From VYFG01 sp965203365 (GTDB lineage Bacteria; Pseudomonadota; Gammaproteobacteria; Arenicellales; Poriferihabitantaceae), in the NCBI GenBank assembly GCA_965203365.1, contig OZ241878.1:1612001-1676000 (forward strand): a stretch of DNA of 64,000 bases, in the 5' to 3' direction. Below, piece after piece: positions 43,313 to 52,911 of the stretch (position 1 is the stretch's first letter; the number at the start of each line of letters is the position of its first letter). A model generated the notes under the pieces. The model had not been told where the DNA came from. It was given only the letters and a program-made list of their open reading frames with translations, and did not search any database. Position numbers and translations under genes: made by a program.

Positions 43313-43388
43313 ACAACCTCATCACGATACCCGACCGGTGGGTACATCCTCCGACGGGGCAAAGCGGTAAAGAACATTTCTGATCACT

Positions 43389-45050
43389 ATGGCACAGTTT
43401 GTATACACCATGAATGGCGTGGGCAAGGTGGTTCCACCCAACCGGCAAATTCTCAAAGATATTTACCTGAATTTTTTTCCGGGGGCCAAGATTGGCGTTC
43501 TCGGCTACAACGGCGCTGGCAAATCCACATTGTTACGCATCATGGCGGGCATCGACACGGACATAATCGGGGAGGCTCGCCCACAACCTGACCTCAGTAT
43601 CGGCTACCTACCACAGGAACCACAACTTGACGAATCCAAGGATGTGCGAGGAAACGTCGAAGACGGACTCGGTCCCGCCAAAGAAGCGTTAAAACAGCTT
43701 GAGGCGGTCTACGCAGGCTATGCCGAGCCGGATGCCGATTTTGATGCCTTGGCCTCGGAACAGGCACGACTGGAAGCCATTGTCCAGGCAGCCGATGCCC
43801 ACAACATCGACCACAAGCTCGAAATTGCGGCCGATGCCCTGCGACTACCGCCCTGGGACACCGAGACCCGCAACCTGTCCGGTGGCGAAAAACGTCGTGT
43901 GTCGCTTTGCCGTTTGCTGCTGTCCAGCCCGGATATGCTCATTCTGGATGAACCGACCAACCACCTGGATGCCGAATCCATCGCCTGGCTGGAACACTAC
44001 CTGCATGAATTTCCCGGAACCGTGATTGCCGTCACACATGATCGCTATTTTCTGGACAATGTGGCGGGCTGGATACTGGAACTCGATCGAGGCCATGGTA
44101 TTCCCTGGCAGGGGAATTATTCCTCATGGCTGGAACAGAAGGAAAAACGCCTGGAGCTGGAGCAAAAATCCGAAGCGGCACGCATCCGAACCATGAAAGA
44201 AGAGCTCGAGTGGGTACGGGCAGGGGTCAAGGGACGCAACACCAAGAGCAAGGCCAGATTGAAACGTTTCGAAGAATTGAGTTCCACCGAATATCAGAAG
44301 CGAGCGGAAACCAATGAAATCTACATTCCGCCGGGGCCTAGGCTGGGTGATCTGATCGTGGAAGCCCACGGTATCACCAAGTCCTTTGGTCACCGACTGC
44401 TTTTCGACAGTCTCAACTTCAGTCTGCCCAAGGGCGGCATCATCGGGGTGATTGGTCCCAATGGTGCCGGCAAAACCACCCTGTTTCGCATGATCATGGG
44501 AAAGGAAAAACCCAGTTCGGGCAGCATCCGCATCGGAGAAACCGTCAAGCTGGCTTATGTCGATCAGAGCAGGGATCTGCTTGACGCAGATAAAACCGTA
44601 TTCGAGGAGATTACCGGCAACTCTGATATGATGCTGATCAATGGCTACGAAGTCCAGTCCCGGCGCTACGTGGGTCGATTCAATTTTCGCGGCACTGATC
44701 AGCAAAAGAAAGTCGGCACCCTGTCAGGCGGAGAACGTAACCGAGTACATCTGGCCAAACTGTTGACGGCTGGAGGGAATTTACTCTTATTGGACGAACC
44801 GACCAATGACCTGGATGTGGAGACACTCCGAGCAATGGAGGAAGCCCTGCTCAACTTCCCTGGCTGTGCGGTCGTCATCTCACACGACCGTTGGTTCCTA
44901 GATCGCATTGCCACCCACATCCTTGCCTTTGAAGGGGATTCGAAGGTGGTCTGGCATGAAGGGAATTACAGCGACTATGAGGAAGACTACAAACGTCGTC
45001 ATGGTGATACCATCCAGCCATCCCGGATCCGGTATAGACGGCTGAAATAG
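43389..45050 (+). CDS. ettA: Energy-dependent translational throttle protein EttA (ABC-F)
   Basis: EttA binds the ribosomal E site and gates entry into elongation according to ATP level. The 553-residue ABC-F protein has two ATP-binding cassettes: GYNGAGKST with LSGGEKRR in the first, and GPNGAGKTT with LSGGERNR in the second. They are joined by a charged linker containing WVRAGVKGRNTKSKARL. It begins MAQFVYTMNGVGKVVPP, as EttA does. There are no membrane segments. The gene stands alone, with a weak ribosome-binding site. Confidence 0.95.
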   Translation: MAQFVYTMNGVGKVVPPNRQILKDIYLNFFPGAKIGVLGYNGAGKSTLLRIMAGIDTDIIGEARPQPDLSIGYLPQEPQLDESKDVRGNVEDGLGPAKEALKQLEAVYAGYAEPDADFDALASEQARLEAIVQAADAHNIDHKLEIAADALRLPPWDTETRNLSGGEKRRVSLCRLLLSSPDMLILDEPTNHLDAESIAWLEHYLHEFPGTVIAVTHDRYFLDNVAGWILELDRGHGIPWQGNYSSWLEQKEKRLELEQKSEAARIRTMKEELEWVRAGVKGRNTKSKARLKRFEELSSTEYQKRAETNEIYIPPGPRLGDLIVEAHGITKSFGHRLLFDSLNFSLPKGGIIGVIGPNGAGKTTLFRMIMGKEKPSSGSIRIGETVKLAYVDQSRDLLDADKTVFEEITGNSDMMLINGYEVQSRRYVGRFNFRGTDQQKKVGTLSGGERNRVHLAKLLTAGGNLLLLDEPTNDLDVETLRAMEEALLNFPGCAVVISHDRWFLDRIATHILAFEGDSKVVWHEGNYSDYEEDYKRRHGDTIQPSRIRYRRLK

Positions 45051-45340
45051 CCTAACCCACTTCACGCCATTTTGGCCAGTCAACGCTGAATGCATCAACT
45101 GACCTCAAGCGATCAGGCGACGGGGCTAAGTGTTGCACTTCAAAGTGGCACGGGGGAGCTTGTAAAATGGGATCTCTGCTGACTCTTGATGAAACATCAG
45201 CCCTGATGGAGTACCGCATCGTATCCGGGGTGCCGCCGTCGTTCAGGATTCCGGAAATAAGCAATGGACTCATTCGGTTTCCTTCGGAAGGTGAGTTTCC
45301 CTGCCGAAACACTTAACAAGCCGAGCGGGAACGATCCAGT
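45051..45340. other. Intergenic region between ettA and the AAA+ ATPase gene
   Basis: About 290 bases. The minus-strand frame 45052-45312 has no recognisable family. A TTGCACTTCAAAGTGGCAC sequence (about 45133-45151) has some flavour of insertion-sequence end repeats, but no partner copy was found. Confidence 0.35.
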
Positions 45341-46618
45341 TCAGTTCGCCGGCGGTGCCACCGGCAAGGCCCGCAGATAGTCCCCAAAAGACGGAATCGG
45401 GATCCGATAGTGGTAGGGCAACTGCTTGACCGGCGCCAGCAAGCCGGCATGCAGGGCGTGGGTCAGGAATTCATCCAGGGTTTCCTCCGCCAGGAACGGC
45501 CGGAGATCATCATAGGGCAACACGCCCCCCTTCTGCTGAGCCGCCAGCGCCATCTGCCGGTAGACCCAGGGCGGTCGAGACCCGGCCGCCAGCCGTCCGG
45601 CATAGTACTCCCGCTTGGATTCCTCGGCTAGGGCCATGGCCTCCGCCAGACCCGCCGGATTCATGCATCCCCCGTGGGCCTGGAGCACCTCCCCTGCCGC
45701 CACCGACACACTGTTGAGATGCTGCGGCCAGCCTTGGGACAACGCCGCCAACTGGGTGACCCAGGTGTCCTGTTCCTCGGCGGTACCGATGAACCCATAG
45801 GCGGCGAAGGCCGCCCGGATCACCGCGGCGGCCTCTTCGACAGGCAAGGGGTCCAGGTTCACCACCCGGCCCCGGGCAAAGCGCGACAGGCCGCACTGAC
45901 GCAGCACCTCCTGGGTGTCGCTCAAGCCGAAAAACGCCGCCACCAGCGGAATCCCCTGCGGGTCCCGGTGCAGACAGTCCATCACCCCCTTGGTCTGTGC
46001 GCACACCGGCGTGTTCTGCGCCTCGTCCACCAAGACCACGAGGTGGAACTTCCCCAGCAGTGATGCCGCATTCTGGAAAACCCAACTGGCCGTCACGCCG
46101 GCATCACTGCGGCCGCCCACCGACAGGCCCAGGGCTCCACCGCCGCGGTCAGACAGTTCACGAAACAGTGTCCTGCCGAGGTCAAGCAGATCATCCAGTG
46201 CCCTGACAACCGAAGTGCCGGAAGCCATTGCCCGGAGGCGTTCGCTTTCGGTGCTGGCCGCCTTGACCAGGGTCCTGACCACCGCCACCGGAGACTGGAG
46301 GGCATCCGCATTCATGGCCACCGCCACCCAGGGCGCTTCTGGCGTCGAGTGGCGTCGCACCGCCTCCCGACACTCGGCCATCAGGGCGGACTTGCCCGCG
46401 CCCGGGGCGCCCTGGAAGATCATCGTGCCACCGCCGACTCGTCCCGCCTGAAGACTGCGGACGGCGCGGCGAAAGAGATCGAACTCCGCCTCGCGACCCC
46501 GGAAGAACGGCTCCCGACCGACTTCGGCCCGATCCGTCTGGTCCAGCCAGACGTCGAGGGGCAGGGGATCGGCCGGCGGGGGCTTGGGAAAGGGCATTGA
46601 GTTCATCATACCGGCCAT
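45341..46618 (-). CDS. Orphan AAA+ ATPase, G+C-rich
   Basis: A 425-residue predicted P-loop ATPase with Walker A GAPGAGKS (70-77) and a Walker B-like LVVLVDEAQ (about 194-201). Its layout (an N-terminal FRGREAEFDLFRRAV, then AAA domain and a C-terminal winged-helix-like part) resembles Orc1/Cdc6- or ExeA/TniB-like ATPases. Third codon positions are much richer in G/C than in neighbouring genes, suggesting recent acquisition. No transposase, nuclease or methylase partner is adjacent. ATG 46603 (MNSMPF) is an alternative start. The function is unknown. Confidence 0.75.
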   Translation of the reverse strand: MAGMMNSMPFPKPPPADPLPLDVWLDQTDRAEVGREPFFRGREAEFDLFRRAVRSLQAGRVGGGTMIFQGAPGAGKSALMAECREAVRRHSTPEAPWVAVAMNADALQSPVAVVRTLVKAASTESERLRAMASGTSVVRALDDLLDLGRTLFRELSDRGGGALGLSVGGRSDAGVTASWVFQNAASLLGKFHLVVLVDEAQNTPVCAQTKGVMDCLHRDPQGIPLVAAFFGLSDTQEVLRQCGLSRFARGRVVNLDPLPVEEAAAVIRAAFAAYGFIGTAEEQDTWVTQLAALSQGWPQHLNSVSVAAGEVLQAHGGCMNPAGLAEAMALAEESKREYYAGRLAAGSRPPWVYRQMALAAQQKGGVLPYDDLRPFLAEETLDEFLTHALHAGLLAPVKQLPYHYRIPIPSFGDYLRALPVAPPAN

Positions 46619-47195
46619 CTTACCTCAACCGAGCCGGTCAGTGGGGAATGAAGCTCCCGACGGGGTGCCCCCGGTCGGTTATCCGAAACATCATGCGAAC
46701 GCACATCGGTATAGAGTAAAGGCACGCCAGCAATGACCCAGTTAACTATGCCATGGTATGGTGCCTGAAGGGACATCATCGGCTTAGATACACGCTCCCA
46801 GCAAAGGTAACCAATCGCTTGCGAGATGCGGGCCGTATCCTACCGCCAGGAATGTCGCCATCCCGACGTCAGCGCCTCGCATCTGGAACAGCAGAACCAG
46901 CATTCCACCCTGCATAGGGTCGATTCGCGTCTGACGTCTGATCGTACCAGACCCCTCCCGGCACATGGTTGATGCGCTCTCCCCCTTGCGGCCGACATTG
47001 CCCTTGATCCGACAGGCTTTTGATCCACCTCCAAACGAGGATTCTTAACGCGGCCCGGACAACCGCTGGCCCGGCACCGAAGTTTCCCGGGTTTTCGTCA
47101 CCACGCGGCCGGCCACGAAGGTCGCGGCACGTTGGGGACTAGAGGCAGATCCTCCACCACCGGAAACCCTCCCCCTATCCCATCGCTCTGTTCAG
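46619..47195. other. Gene-free patch upstream of the AAA+ ATPase gene
   Basis: Nearly 580 bases without a supportable gene. The part near 47040-47165 is G+C-rich and may be the tail of a lost gene, but no family could be recognised in any frame. Confidence 0.4.
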
Positions 47196-48050
47196 CTAAT
47201 GAGGCAGCGGCGATTTACGTAGTAGCGGTTTGTCGGACAGGCCCAAGATCTGTTGCGTCTCCCAAAAGTCGGCAACTAGAATTCCACGCATCTCCATAGC
47301 AGCTTTCAGTGCAGTCACCAAATCAGCTGTATAGTCTGCCCTGCTGCCATCTGGCCGAAGCAAATTATTTTCGAACCCGATCCTTGCATGTCCCCCTGCC
47401 TCAATCGCCTCCAAGGCGCAATCGTGCTCACGACTGCCAAAAGCACAAACAAACCAGTCCATCGGAACATCGCCTTTGACGGCTAGGAATGGCTTGATAT
47501 CTGCAGGCCTCGACTCCCGACTCTGCAGATATCGCCCAAGGACAAACAATACACACAGACGACCACCCGGAATCACGCCATGATTCTGCAACTCGATCAG
47601 ACGGGCCAAATCCTTATCATCGTAGACAATGTGTTGAACATGGACATGGTGTTGGCAGGTCCAGCGATAGAATTTTGATGCCAAGGCAGTGTTGGCCCCG
47701 ACCGGTGCTATTTCCCGAACCGCCATGCTGATAAGTCTTGGCTGCACCGCATAGACACATTCGGTCTGCTGGACTGATGAATAAAGTCCCACTGCTTCCG
47801 TGGTCATCTGCAACAGCATGCCCGGCACATGATTTTCCATGGCCCGGATCAACTGCCGGTACCGCACAGGATCCAGCACATGCTCACCGTGGCGACCTCG
47901 CACATGGGCATGAAGGACCGTAGCGCCAGCCGCTTGGCAACGAACTGCTTCCTGCACGGTTTCGGCAATACTCACCGGCAGGTTCGGATGATCTTGGTGG
48001 GTCTTTCGTGCGCCATTGGGCGCCACCATGATGATCGCTCTATGAGTCAC
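47196..48050 (-). CDS. BKACE-family beta-keto acid cleavage enzyme
   Basis: BKACE (DUF849) enzymes condense a beta-keto acid with acetyl-CoA and cleave it to acetoacetate and a new CoA ester; the founding activity is 3-keto-5-aminohexanoate cleavage in lysine fermentation. The 284-residue product has the zinc HxH in TVLHAHVRGRHGEH, the early APNGARKT, and the late HARIGFENNLLRPDG with its active-site residues. It overlaps the aminotransferase gene by 4 bases, so the two probably act in sequence: transamination, then cleavage. The true substrate is not evident. Confidence 0.88.
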   Translation of the reverse strand: MTHRAIIMVAPNGARKTHQDHPNLPVSIAETVQEAVRCQAAGATVLHAHVRGRHGEHVLDPVRYRQLIRAMENHVPGMLLQMTTEAVGLYSSVQQTECVYAVQPRLISMAVREIAPVGANTALASKFYRWTCQHHVHVQHIVYDDKDLARLIELQNHGVIPGGRLCVLFVLGRYLQSRESRPADIKPFLAVKGDVPMDWFVCAFGSREHDCALEAIEAGGHARIGFENNLLRPDGSRADYTADLVTALKAAMEMRGILVADFWETQQILGLSDKPLLRKSPLPH

Positions 48051-49381
48051 TTCGCACTGCCCATAACAGCGATATCAAGGGCGATATGTAGCTTGTCCAC
48101 TAACTCATCAATCTGTTCATCTTCAATAATGAATGGAGGTGCCAACAGAACATGATCACCCAAACGACCATCAATGGTGCCTCCCATTGGATAACAGATC
48201 AGCCCTGCATTGAATGCCGCCTTCTTCAGCTTGGTATATACCCGATGTGTCGGATCAAATGGTATTTTGCGATTATGATCCGCCACAATTTCCAAGCCCC
48301 AAAATAGACCCTTGCCCCGGATGTCACCGATGTTTGGATGATCTCCGAATCGCTCCTGCAGGGCATTATGGAGCTTGTTTCCCTGCTCTTTGACACGGTC
48401 AATCAAGTTCCGTGACAGCATGGCCCTGACCACAGCAAGTCCGGCCGCACAAGCCACCGGATGTCCATTATAGGTGTGACCATGCTGAAAATAGCCACTG
48501 TTACTTTCAATTGTCCGATAGATATCATCGCTGCACAACACGGCCCCAATGGGCTGGTAGCCCGCACCGAGCCCCTTGGCGATTGTGATCATATCCGGGA
48601 CAATCCCGTCTTGCTCACAGGCGAACAGGGTCCCCGTTCGCCCCATGCCACACATCACCTCATCCAGAATCAGGAGGACCCCATAACGGTCACAGATTTC
48701 TCGGATACGGGGAAAATAGCCCGGTACGGATGGCACCGCTCCCATCGTCGCTCCAACGACTGGCTCCGCAATGAACGCCATCACCGACTCAGGCCCAAGG
48801 CGCTGAATCGCTTCTTCCAATTCATTGGCGACTCGTAACCCATATTGTTCACGAGACTCTTCTTGCCGTCGCCCCCGATACTCGTAGCATGGACTGATGT
48901 GAGTCGTCTCGACCAATAGGGGAGAGAAAGGCTTACGTCGCCATTGGTTGCCACCGACCGCCAAGGCACCCAATGTATTGCCATGATAACTTTGCTTTCT
49001 CGCGATCATCTTGCAGCGTGCTGGCTCGCCCTTTTCGAGGTAATACTGCCGTGCAAGCTTGAGACTGGCTTCCACTGCTTCTGATCCACCAGTCACATAG
49101 TAGACCCGGTCGAGGGCCTCAGGAGCCAGTTCAGTCAGAAGGTCGGCAAGGGACTCCGCCGGTTCACTGGTAAAGAACCCGGTATGTGCGAATGCAAGGG
49201 ACTCCAACTGCTGCTTGATCGACTCGACCACTTCGGTATCTCCATGTCCGAGGCAGGAAACCGCAGCTCCGCCCGAGCCGTCCAGATAACGCTTTGCGTT
49301 CTCGTCAATCAGATAACAGCCCTCGCCGGCCACGGCCCGAGGTGGCAGGGAGCGAAGATGTCGGGGGAATACATGATGCAT
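48047..49381 (-). CDS. Class III aminotransferase
   Basis: A 444-residue PLP-dependent omega-amino acid or diamine aminotransferase. Motifs are YLDGSGGAAVSCLGHGD, YVTGGSEAVEASLKLARQYY, the PLP aspartate in LLILDEVMCGMGRTGTLFA and the Schiff-base lysine in ITIAKGLGAGYQPIGAV. It precedes the BKACE gene with a 4-base overlap. An amino acid importer and a sodium symporter are encoded further along the same strand. A role in catabolism of an imported amino acid is likely; the substrate is unknown. Confidence 0.92.
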   Translation of the reverse strand: MHHVFPRHLRSLPPRAVAGEGCYLIDENAKRYLDGSGGAAVSCLGHGDTEVVESIKQQLESLAFAHTGFFTSEPAESLADLLTELAPEALDRVYYVTGGSEAVEASLKLARQYYLEKGEPARCKMIARKQSYHGNTLGALAVGGNQWRRKPFSPLLVETTHISPCYEYRGRRQEESREQYGLRVANELEEAIQRLGPESVMAFIAEPVVGATMGAVPSVPGYFPRIREICDRYGVLLILDEVMCGMGRTGTLFACEQDGIVPDMITIAKGLGAGYQPIGAVLCSDDIYRTIESNSGYFQHGHTYNGHPVACAAGLAVVRAMLSRNLIDRVKEQGNKLHNALQERFGDHPNIGDIRGKGLFWGLEIVADHNRKIPFDPTHRVYTKLKKAAFNAGLICYPMGGTIDGRLGDHVLLAPPFIIEDEQIDELVDKLHIALDIAVMGSAK

Positions 49382-50097
49382 GGGAGAGAATCTGGGAAAA
49401 CTAGCGGACGAACCATGTCGCCGACTGTGGGAAATACACTACCTGTCACAACATTGACCAAATAGGAGTATTCTAACTGCTGCTCCAATTCCTGAAGTGG
49501 TGGATCGTAACAAGTTCCCCTCCTGCGTCGGAAGAAGTTCGGCCAATCGTCGACATGGGCTGGTGAAACTGAAATCGAACGAGTCACACCCATCATCAAT
49601 ATACACTGTCTGTTTCGGGTTGGATCAAGCGATGGTCGTTTGTCAATATCTGTCTTGATCATACCCATCCGGTCCGACAGACGGACACCTATTTCATGCA
49701 GTTAGTAAACGGGCCGATGACGACCGCACCATCTTTAAAGTCGGTTGAGTGCTGAACCGACGAACCTTGAAGCGCTCTGGTGATGACTGTACGTCTCCAA
49801 TTGGTATGCAAGTCGGCTCAGCCCCGATGCATTTTCCAATCGTGGCAGGACAGCCAGAACTAGTACACCGCCACTCAAATCATAGTCCTAGGTTACCGCT
49901 GACGAAATCGTATCATTTCTCTCACGGAAACCCGAGCACACGGAAACAATTGCCGATGTGAAACTCGAAGGAATTCCCTTCAAAAGCCCTTTGACGGCAG
50001 GAGTCAGCCACATCACGGCGCAATGGATTCAAGCAGGAAACAGTGCTGTTCTCGGCCCCAACCCCACATCCGTCAGATGCACCAGAACGATACCCTG
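49382..50097. other. Intergenic region upstream of the aminotransferase gene
   Basis: About 715 bases with no gene I can support. Short frames on both strands (for example 49309-49668 minus) lack family features and mostly shadow the aminotransferase start. The promoter of the aminotransferase-BKACE operon must lie here. Confidence 0.45.
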
Positions 50098-50856
50098 TCA
50101 GAGAATCTGACTGAGGAATTCTTTTGTCCGGGGATCTTTGGCTTCGGTAAAGAAGGTGGCCGGAGGGCCATGCTCTACAATCACTCCCCGGTCAGTAAAA
50201 TAGATATGATCCGCCACTTCCCGGGCAAACCCCATCTCGTGCGTAACCAAGATACAGGTCATCCCGCTTTGGGCCAGATCCCGGATCACCATCAGGACTT
50301 CTTTCACCGTTTCCGGGTCCAATGCAGCGGTTACCTCATCGAACAACATGACATCTGGGTTCATGGCCAGTGAGCGGGCAATGGCCACTCGCTGTTGCTG
50401 TCCACCCGACAACTCGCCTGGATAACTGTCCTCCTTATCGTGCAGATTAACCCGTGCCATCAGCCTGCGCGCCCTTTGTTCCACTTCATCCCTCGGCTGC
50501 TTCAACACCTTCAATGGCGCCATCATCACATTTTGCAACGCCGTCTTATGTGGAAAAAGGTTGTACTGCTGAAATACCATGCCGACCTTTTTCCGGAGTT
50601 CAAGTTTGTTGAGTTGGGGGTCATGCACCTCCTGCCCCTCGACCAGAATGTTTCCGGAATCAATCGGGTTCAACGCATTGATACAGCGAATGAGTGTGGA
50701 CTTGCCGGAGCCAGAAGGCCCGATGATACAAATCACTTCACCTTTCATCACGTCCAAGGAAACCCCTTTGAGAACCTCGAGGTCACCGAACGACTTGTGC
50801 ACATTGCGCAAGGACACGATAGGTAGGTCTGAACTCCAGTCGGCTGTACTCATCAT
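50098..50856 (-). CDS. Polar amino acid ABC transporter ATP-binding protein
   Basis: The 252-residue ATPase of the GlnQ/HisP type powers the adjacent importer. Walker A is GPSGSGKST, the signature is LSGGQQQRVAIARSLAMNP, Walker B is VMLFDEVTAALDPE, and the switch histidine lies in LVTHEMGFAREV. It lies 18 bases after the second permease gene. The substrate class follows from family similarity; the specific amino acid cannot be read from the ATPase. Confidence 0.94.
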   Translation of the reverse strand: MMSTADWSSDLPIVSLRNVHKSFGDLEVLKGVSLDVMKGEVICIIGPSGSGKSTLIRCINALNPIDSGNILVEGQEVHDPQLNKLELRKKVGMVFQQYNLFPHKTALQNVMMAPLKVLKQPRDEVEQRARRLMARVNLHDKEDSYPGELSGGQQQRVAIARSLAMNPDVMLFDEVTAALDPETVKEVLMVIRDLAQSGMTCILVTHEMGFAREVADHIYFTDRGVIVEHGPPATFFTEAKDPRTKEFLSQIL

Positions 50857-50874
50857 GGAATTAATTGGCCGGTC

Positions 50875-51783
50875 TCATTGTTTGACAGAGAATCTGCGCT
50901 CTAGATAGAGCGTCCATCTGGCAATTGGATAGCAATAGAAAAAAAAGATCACCAAGGCAAAACCGAAGAACGGTAACAACAACTCGGGGTGGTTGTCCTC
51001 CGCTTCCATCGCCTGACGGGATAGGGTCACGAGTTCCTCCACCCCCAGCAGCGAAACCAGTGGAGTCGCCATGGTGAGGATGGCATACCAATTCATCCAC
51101 GGCGGGATCATCCGCTTGAAGCACTGGGGCAATATAATCTGCCACAGAGTTTGCCGACGGGAAAAGGCAAGCGATTCCGCGGCTTCCCATTGACCGGTGG
51201 ATACGGACTGGATACCCCCGCGGACAATTTCGGAAATATTGGCCATAATCGGAAACGCCAGACCGAAAACCGCCTTGATCCAGTCTGGGATCAAGTAGAT
51301 TTTTCCACCCAACTCAAATTCAAATGGAAACGCCAGCATCACAATGAACAACAGTACCAGCCAAGGCGAGTTTCGAAACAGTTGGGTTAGAAACCAGCTG
51401 GACCCGGATAACCACCGAATTGGTGACACCTGACCCAGTCCCAGCAATATCCCGGCGGTGGTCCCGATGAGCATGGTAAAGAAACTGATTAAAATATTGA
51501 GCGCGAATCCCTCTCTGACCAGGAATGGGAGCCAACGCCACAGCGCCTCGAATGCTTGCGCATAGGTGTAACCCCCCTGCGCAAGGACTACTACGGGCCA
51601 GATCAGCAATGGCATCGCGGCCATGGCCAACATGCCCGGATGCAGATCATGAAGCCAACGACTAAACGCCAAGTCTGAACTGCCCTTGTGTGAAGACAGC
51701 CGAAATGGTTTCAGCACAGGCAGGTCTGTGCTCCCTGTCTGGCCCGGATGCATTCCGAGGGGAATCACTGGAAAGAGCTTCAT
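50875..51783 (-). CDS. Polar amino acid ABC transporter permease (second)
   Basis: A 302-residue membrane permease of the HisM/GlnP type, with a longer N-terminal soluble part (about 45 residues) than its partner. It has the EAA-type loop GGIQSVSTGQWEAAESLAFS contacting the ATPase. About five hydrophobic segments are visible. Its start overlaps the stop of the other permease gene by 4 bases. Confidence 0.93.
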   Translation of the reverse strand: MKLFPVIPLGMHPGQTGSTDLPVLKPFRLSSHKGSSDLAFSRWLHDLHPGMLAMAAMPLLIWPVVVLAQGGYTYAQAFEALWRWLPFLVREGFALNILISFFTMLIGTTAGILLGLGQVSPIRWLSGSSWFLTQLFRNSPWLVLLFIVMLAFPFEFELGGKIYLIPDWIKAVFGLAFPIMANISEIVRGGIQSVSTGQWEAAESLAFSRRQTLWQIILPQCFKRMIPPWMNWYAILTMATPLVSLLGVEELVTLSRQAMEAEDNHPELLLPFFGFALVIFFFYCYPIARWTLYLERRFSVKQ

Positions 51784-52538
51784 TGTCCGTAACCCGGAAT
51801 TCGTGCCGCCCGCTCCCAGGAATTCATCGCCATCACGAGAATGCCGACCAGTATGATGTATACCAGGAACAACACGACCATGCAGGCATATTGTGCCGTA
51901 GAATAATCATTGTAGATGCTCACCATCTGGTAGAGCAGTTCAGGCACCGCAATTGCCAGTGCCTGAGTCGTGGTCTTCACCAGGTTGACCAAGTTGTTGT
52001 TCAGGGCGGGAAGGCTGATACGAAATGCCAATGGAAAAACCACATAGATGAAAGTCTGTAGCCGACTCATGCCCAAAGATTCGGAAGCTTCCCGGGTGGA
52101 CTCGGGGATAGCTTCTATACCGGCCCGAAAGATTTCCACATTAAACGACCCGGCAAAGAAAGACAGCGATATGATGGCCCATCCGACATTGGAAATGATG
52201 GGGACCTCAAGCCATCCATCCGGAGAATAGGTGGGTGTGAACTGTCCCAAGGCAAAATAGAAAAATAGCAGTTGGATCAGGGGCGGAGTGTTTCTGAAAA
52301 ACTGAATGTAGCCTTGTACAACCCCCCGAACCAAACGCGATCTGGCGCCTTGGAGCCAAGCTCCGACCAAGCCGATAATCACACAAAGAACGACACAAAT
52401 TACCGAAAGCTTGCAGGTCATCCATAGACCCGCCAACACCCGTTCTGTCTGTACCGGATCATAGAAAAAGATGAAGTTCCAGCGCGGATGATCTGCCGAT
52501 AAGTCGAAGAAAAACTGCTGGAACGCATTCATGCTCAT
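51780..52538 (-). CDS. Polar amino acid ABC transporter permease (first)
   Basis: A 252-residue permease of the HisQ/GlnP type. FFRNTPPLIQLLFFYFALGQ and AGIEAIPESTREASESLGMS (the EAA loop) are typical of amino acid permeases. It is paired with the second permease gene by a 4-base overlap. It lies about 370 bases after the binding-protein gene, on the same strand. Confidence 0.94.
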   Translation of the reverse strand: MSMNAFQQFFFDLSADHPRWNFIFFYDPVQTERVLAGLWMTCKLSVICVVLCVIIGLVGAWLQGARSRLVRGVVQGYIQFFRNTPPLIQLLFFYFALGQFTPTYSPDGWLEVPIISNVGWAIISLSFFAGSFNVEIFRAGIEAIPESTREASESLGMSRLQTFIYVVFPLAFRISLPALNNNLVNLVKTTTQALAIAVPELLYQMVSIYNDYSTAQYACMVVLFLVYIILVGILVMAMNSWERAARIPGYGQ

Positions 52539-52911
52539 TTATTCCCGAGAACAGCAGGCGGATCTCCAGACTTGGACCCAAGAGAGATGGCAAGCCGCCA
52601 TCCCCCCTGGTCCAATGGTGGAAAGCCCGGTCCATCGGGAGTCGACACAGCCGTCACTGCATCACCAGTCATGATGGAGTGGTCGGGTCTTCATGATCAC
52701 AACCGTCGATGAGGCCAGTATCGGCCGAGTCCCTGTCGAGTTACCCTGATGCAGGGAATCGAATAGGACATGACGATTGTCCACCTGCCGTTCAAACCAC
52801 CCAATGCTGGCTTACCAAACATCCTAGTCAACCGGCCGCCGAAAAAAAGTCCGCCTGAGGTCGGACACTCTCTCGGTCCCTGGAAGCGATCAAGATGAAG
52901 TCAGGTGATGA
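52539..52911. other. Gap between permease and binding-protein genes
   Basis: About 370 bases within the transporter operon, with no gene. A gap of this kind after a binding-protein gene often holds an attenuating hairpin that lets the binding protein be made in excess; I see no clear hairpin with a T-tract. Confidence 0.4.

Noticed and set aside
45120..45180. Possible IS21-like end repeats (TTGCACTTCAAAGTGGCAC)
   Set aside because: Only one copy is seen. There is no inverted partner and no istA/istB gene, so an insertion sequence cannot be supported.
49309..49668. 119-codon minus-strand frame
   Set aside because: It overlaps the aminotransferase start in another frame, and its sequence has no recognisable domain or ribosome-binding site.
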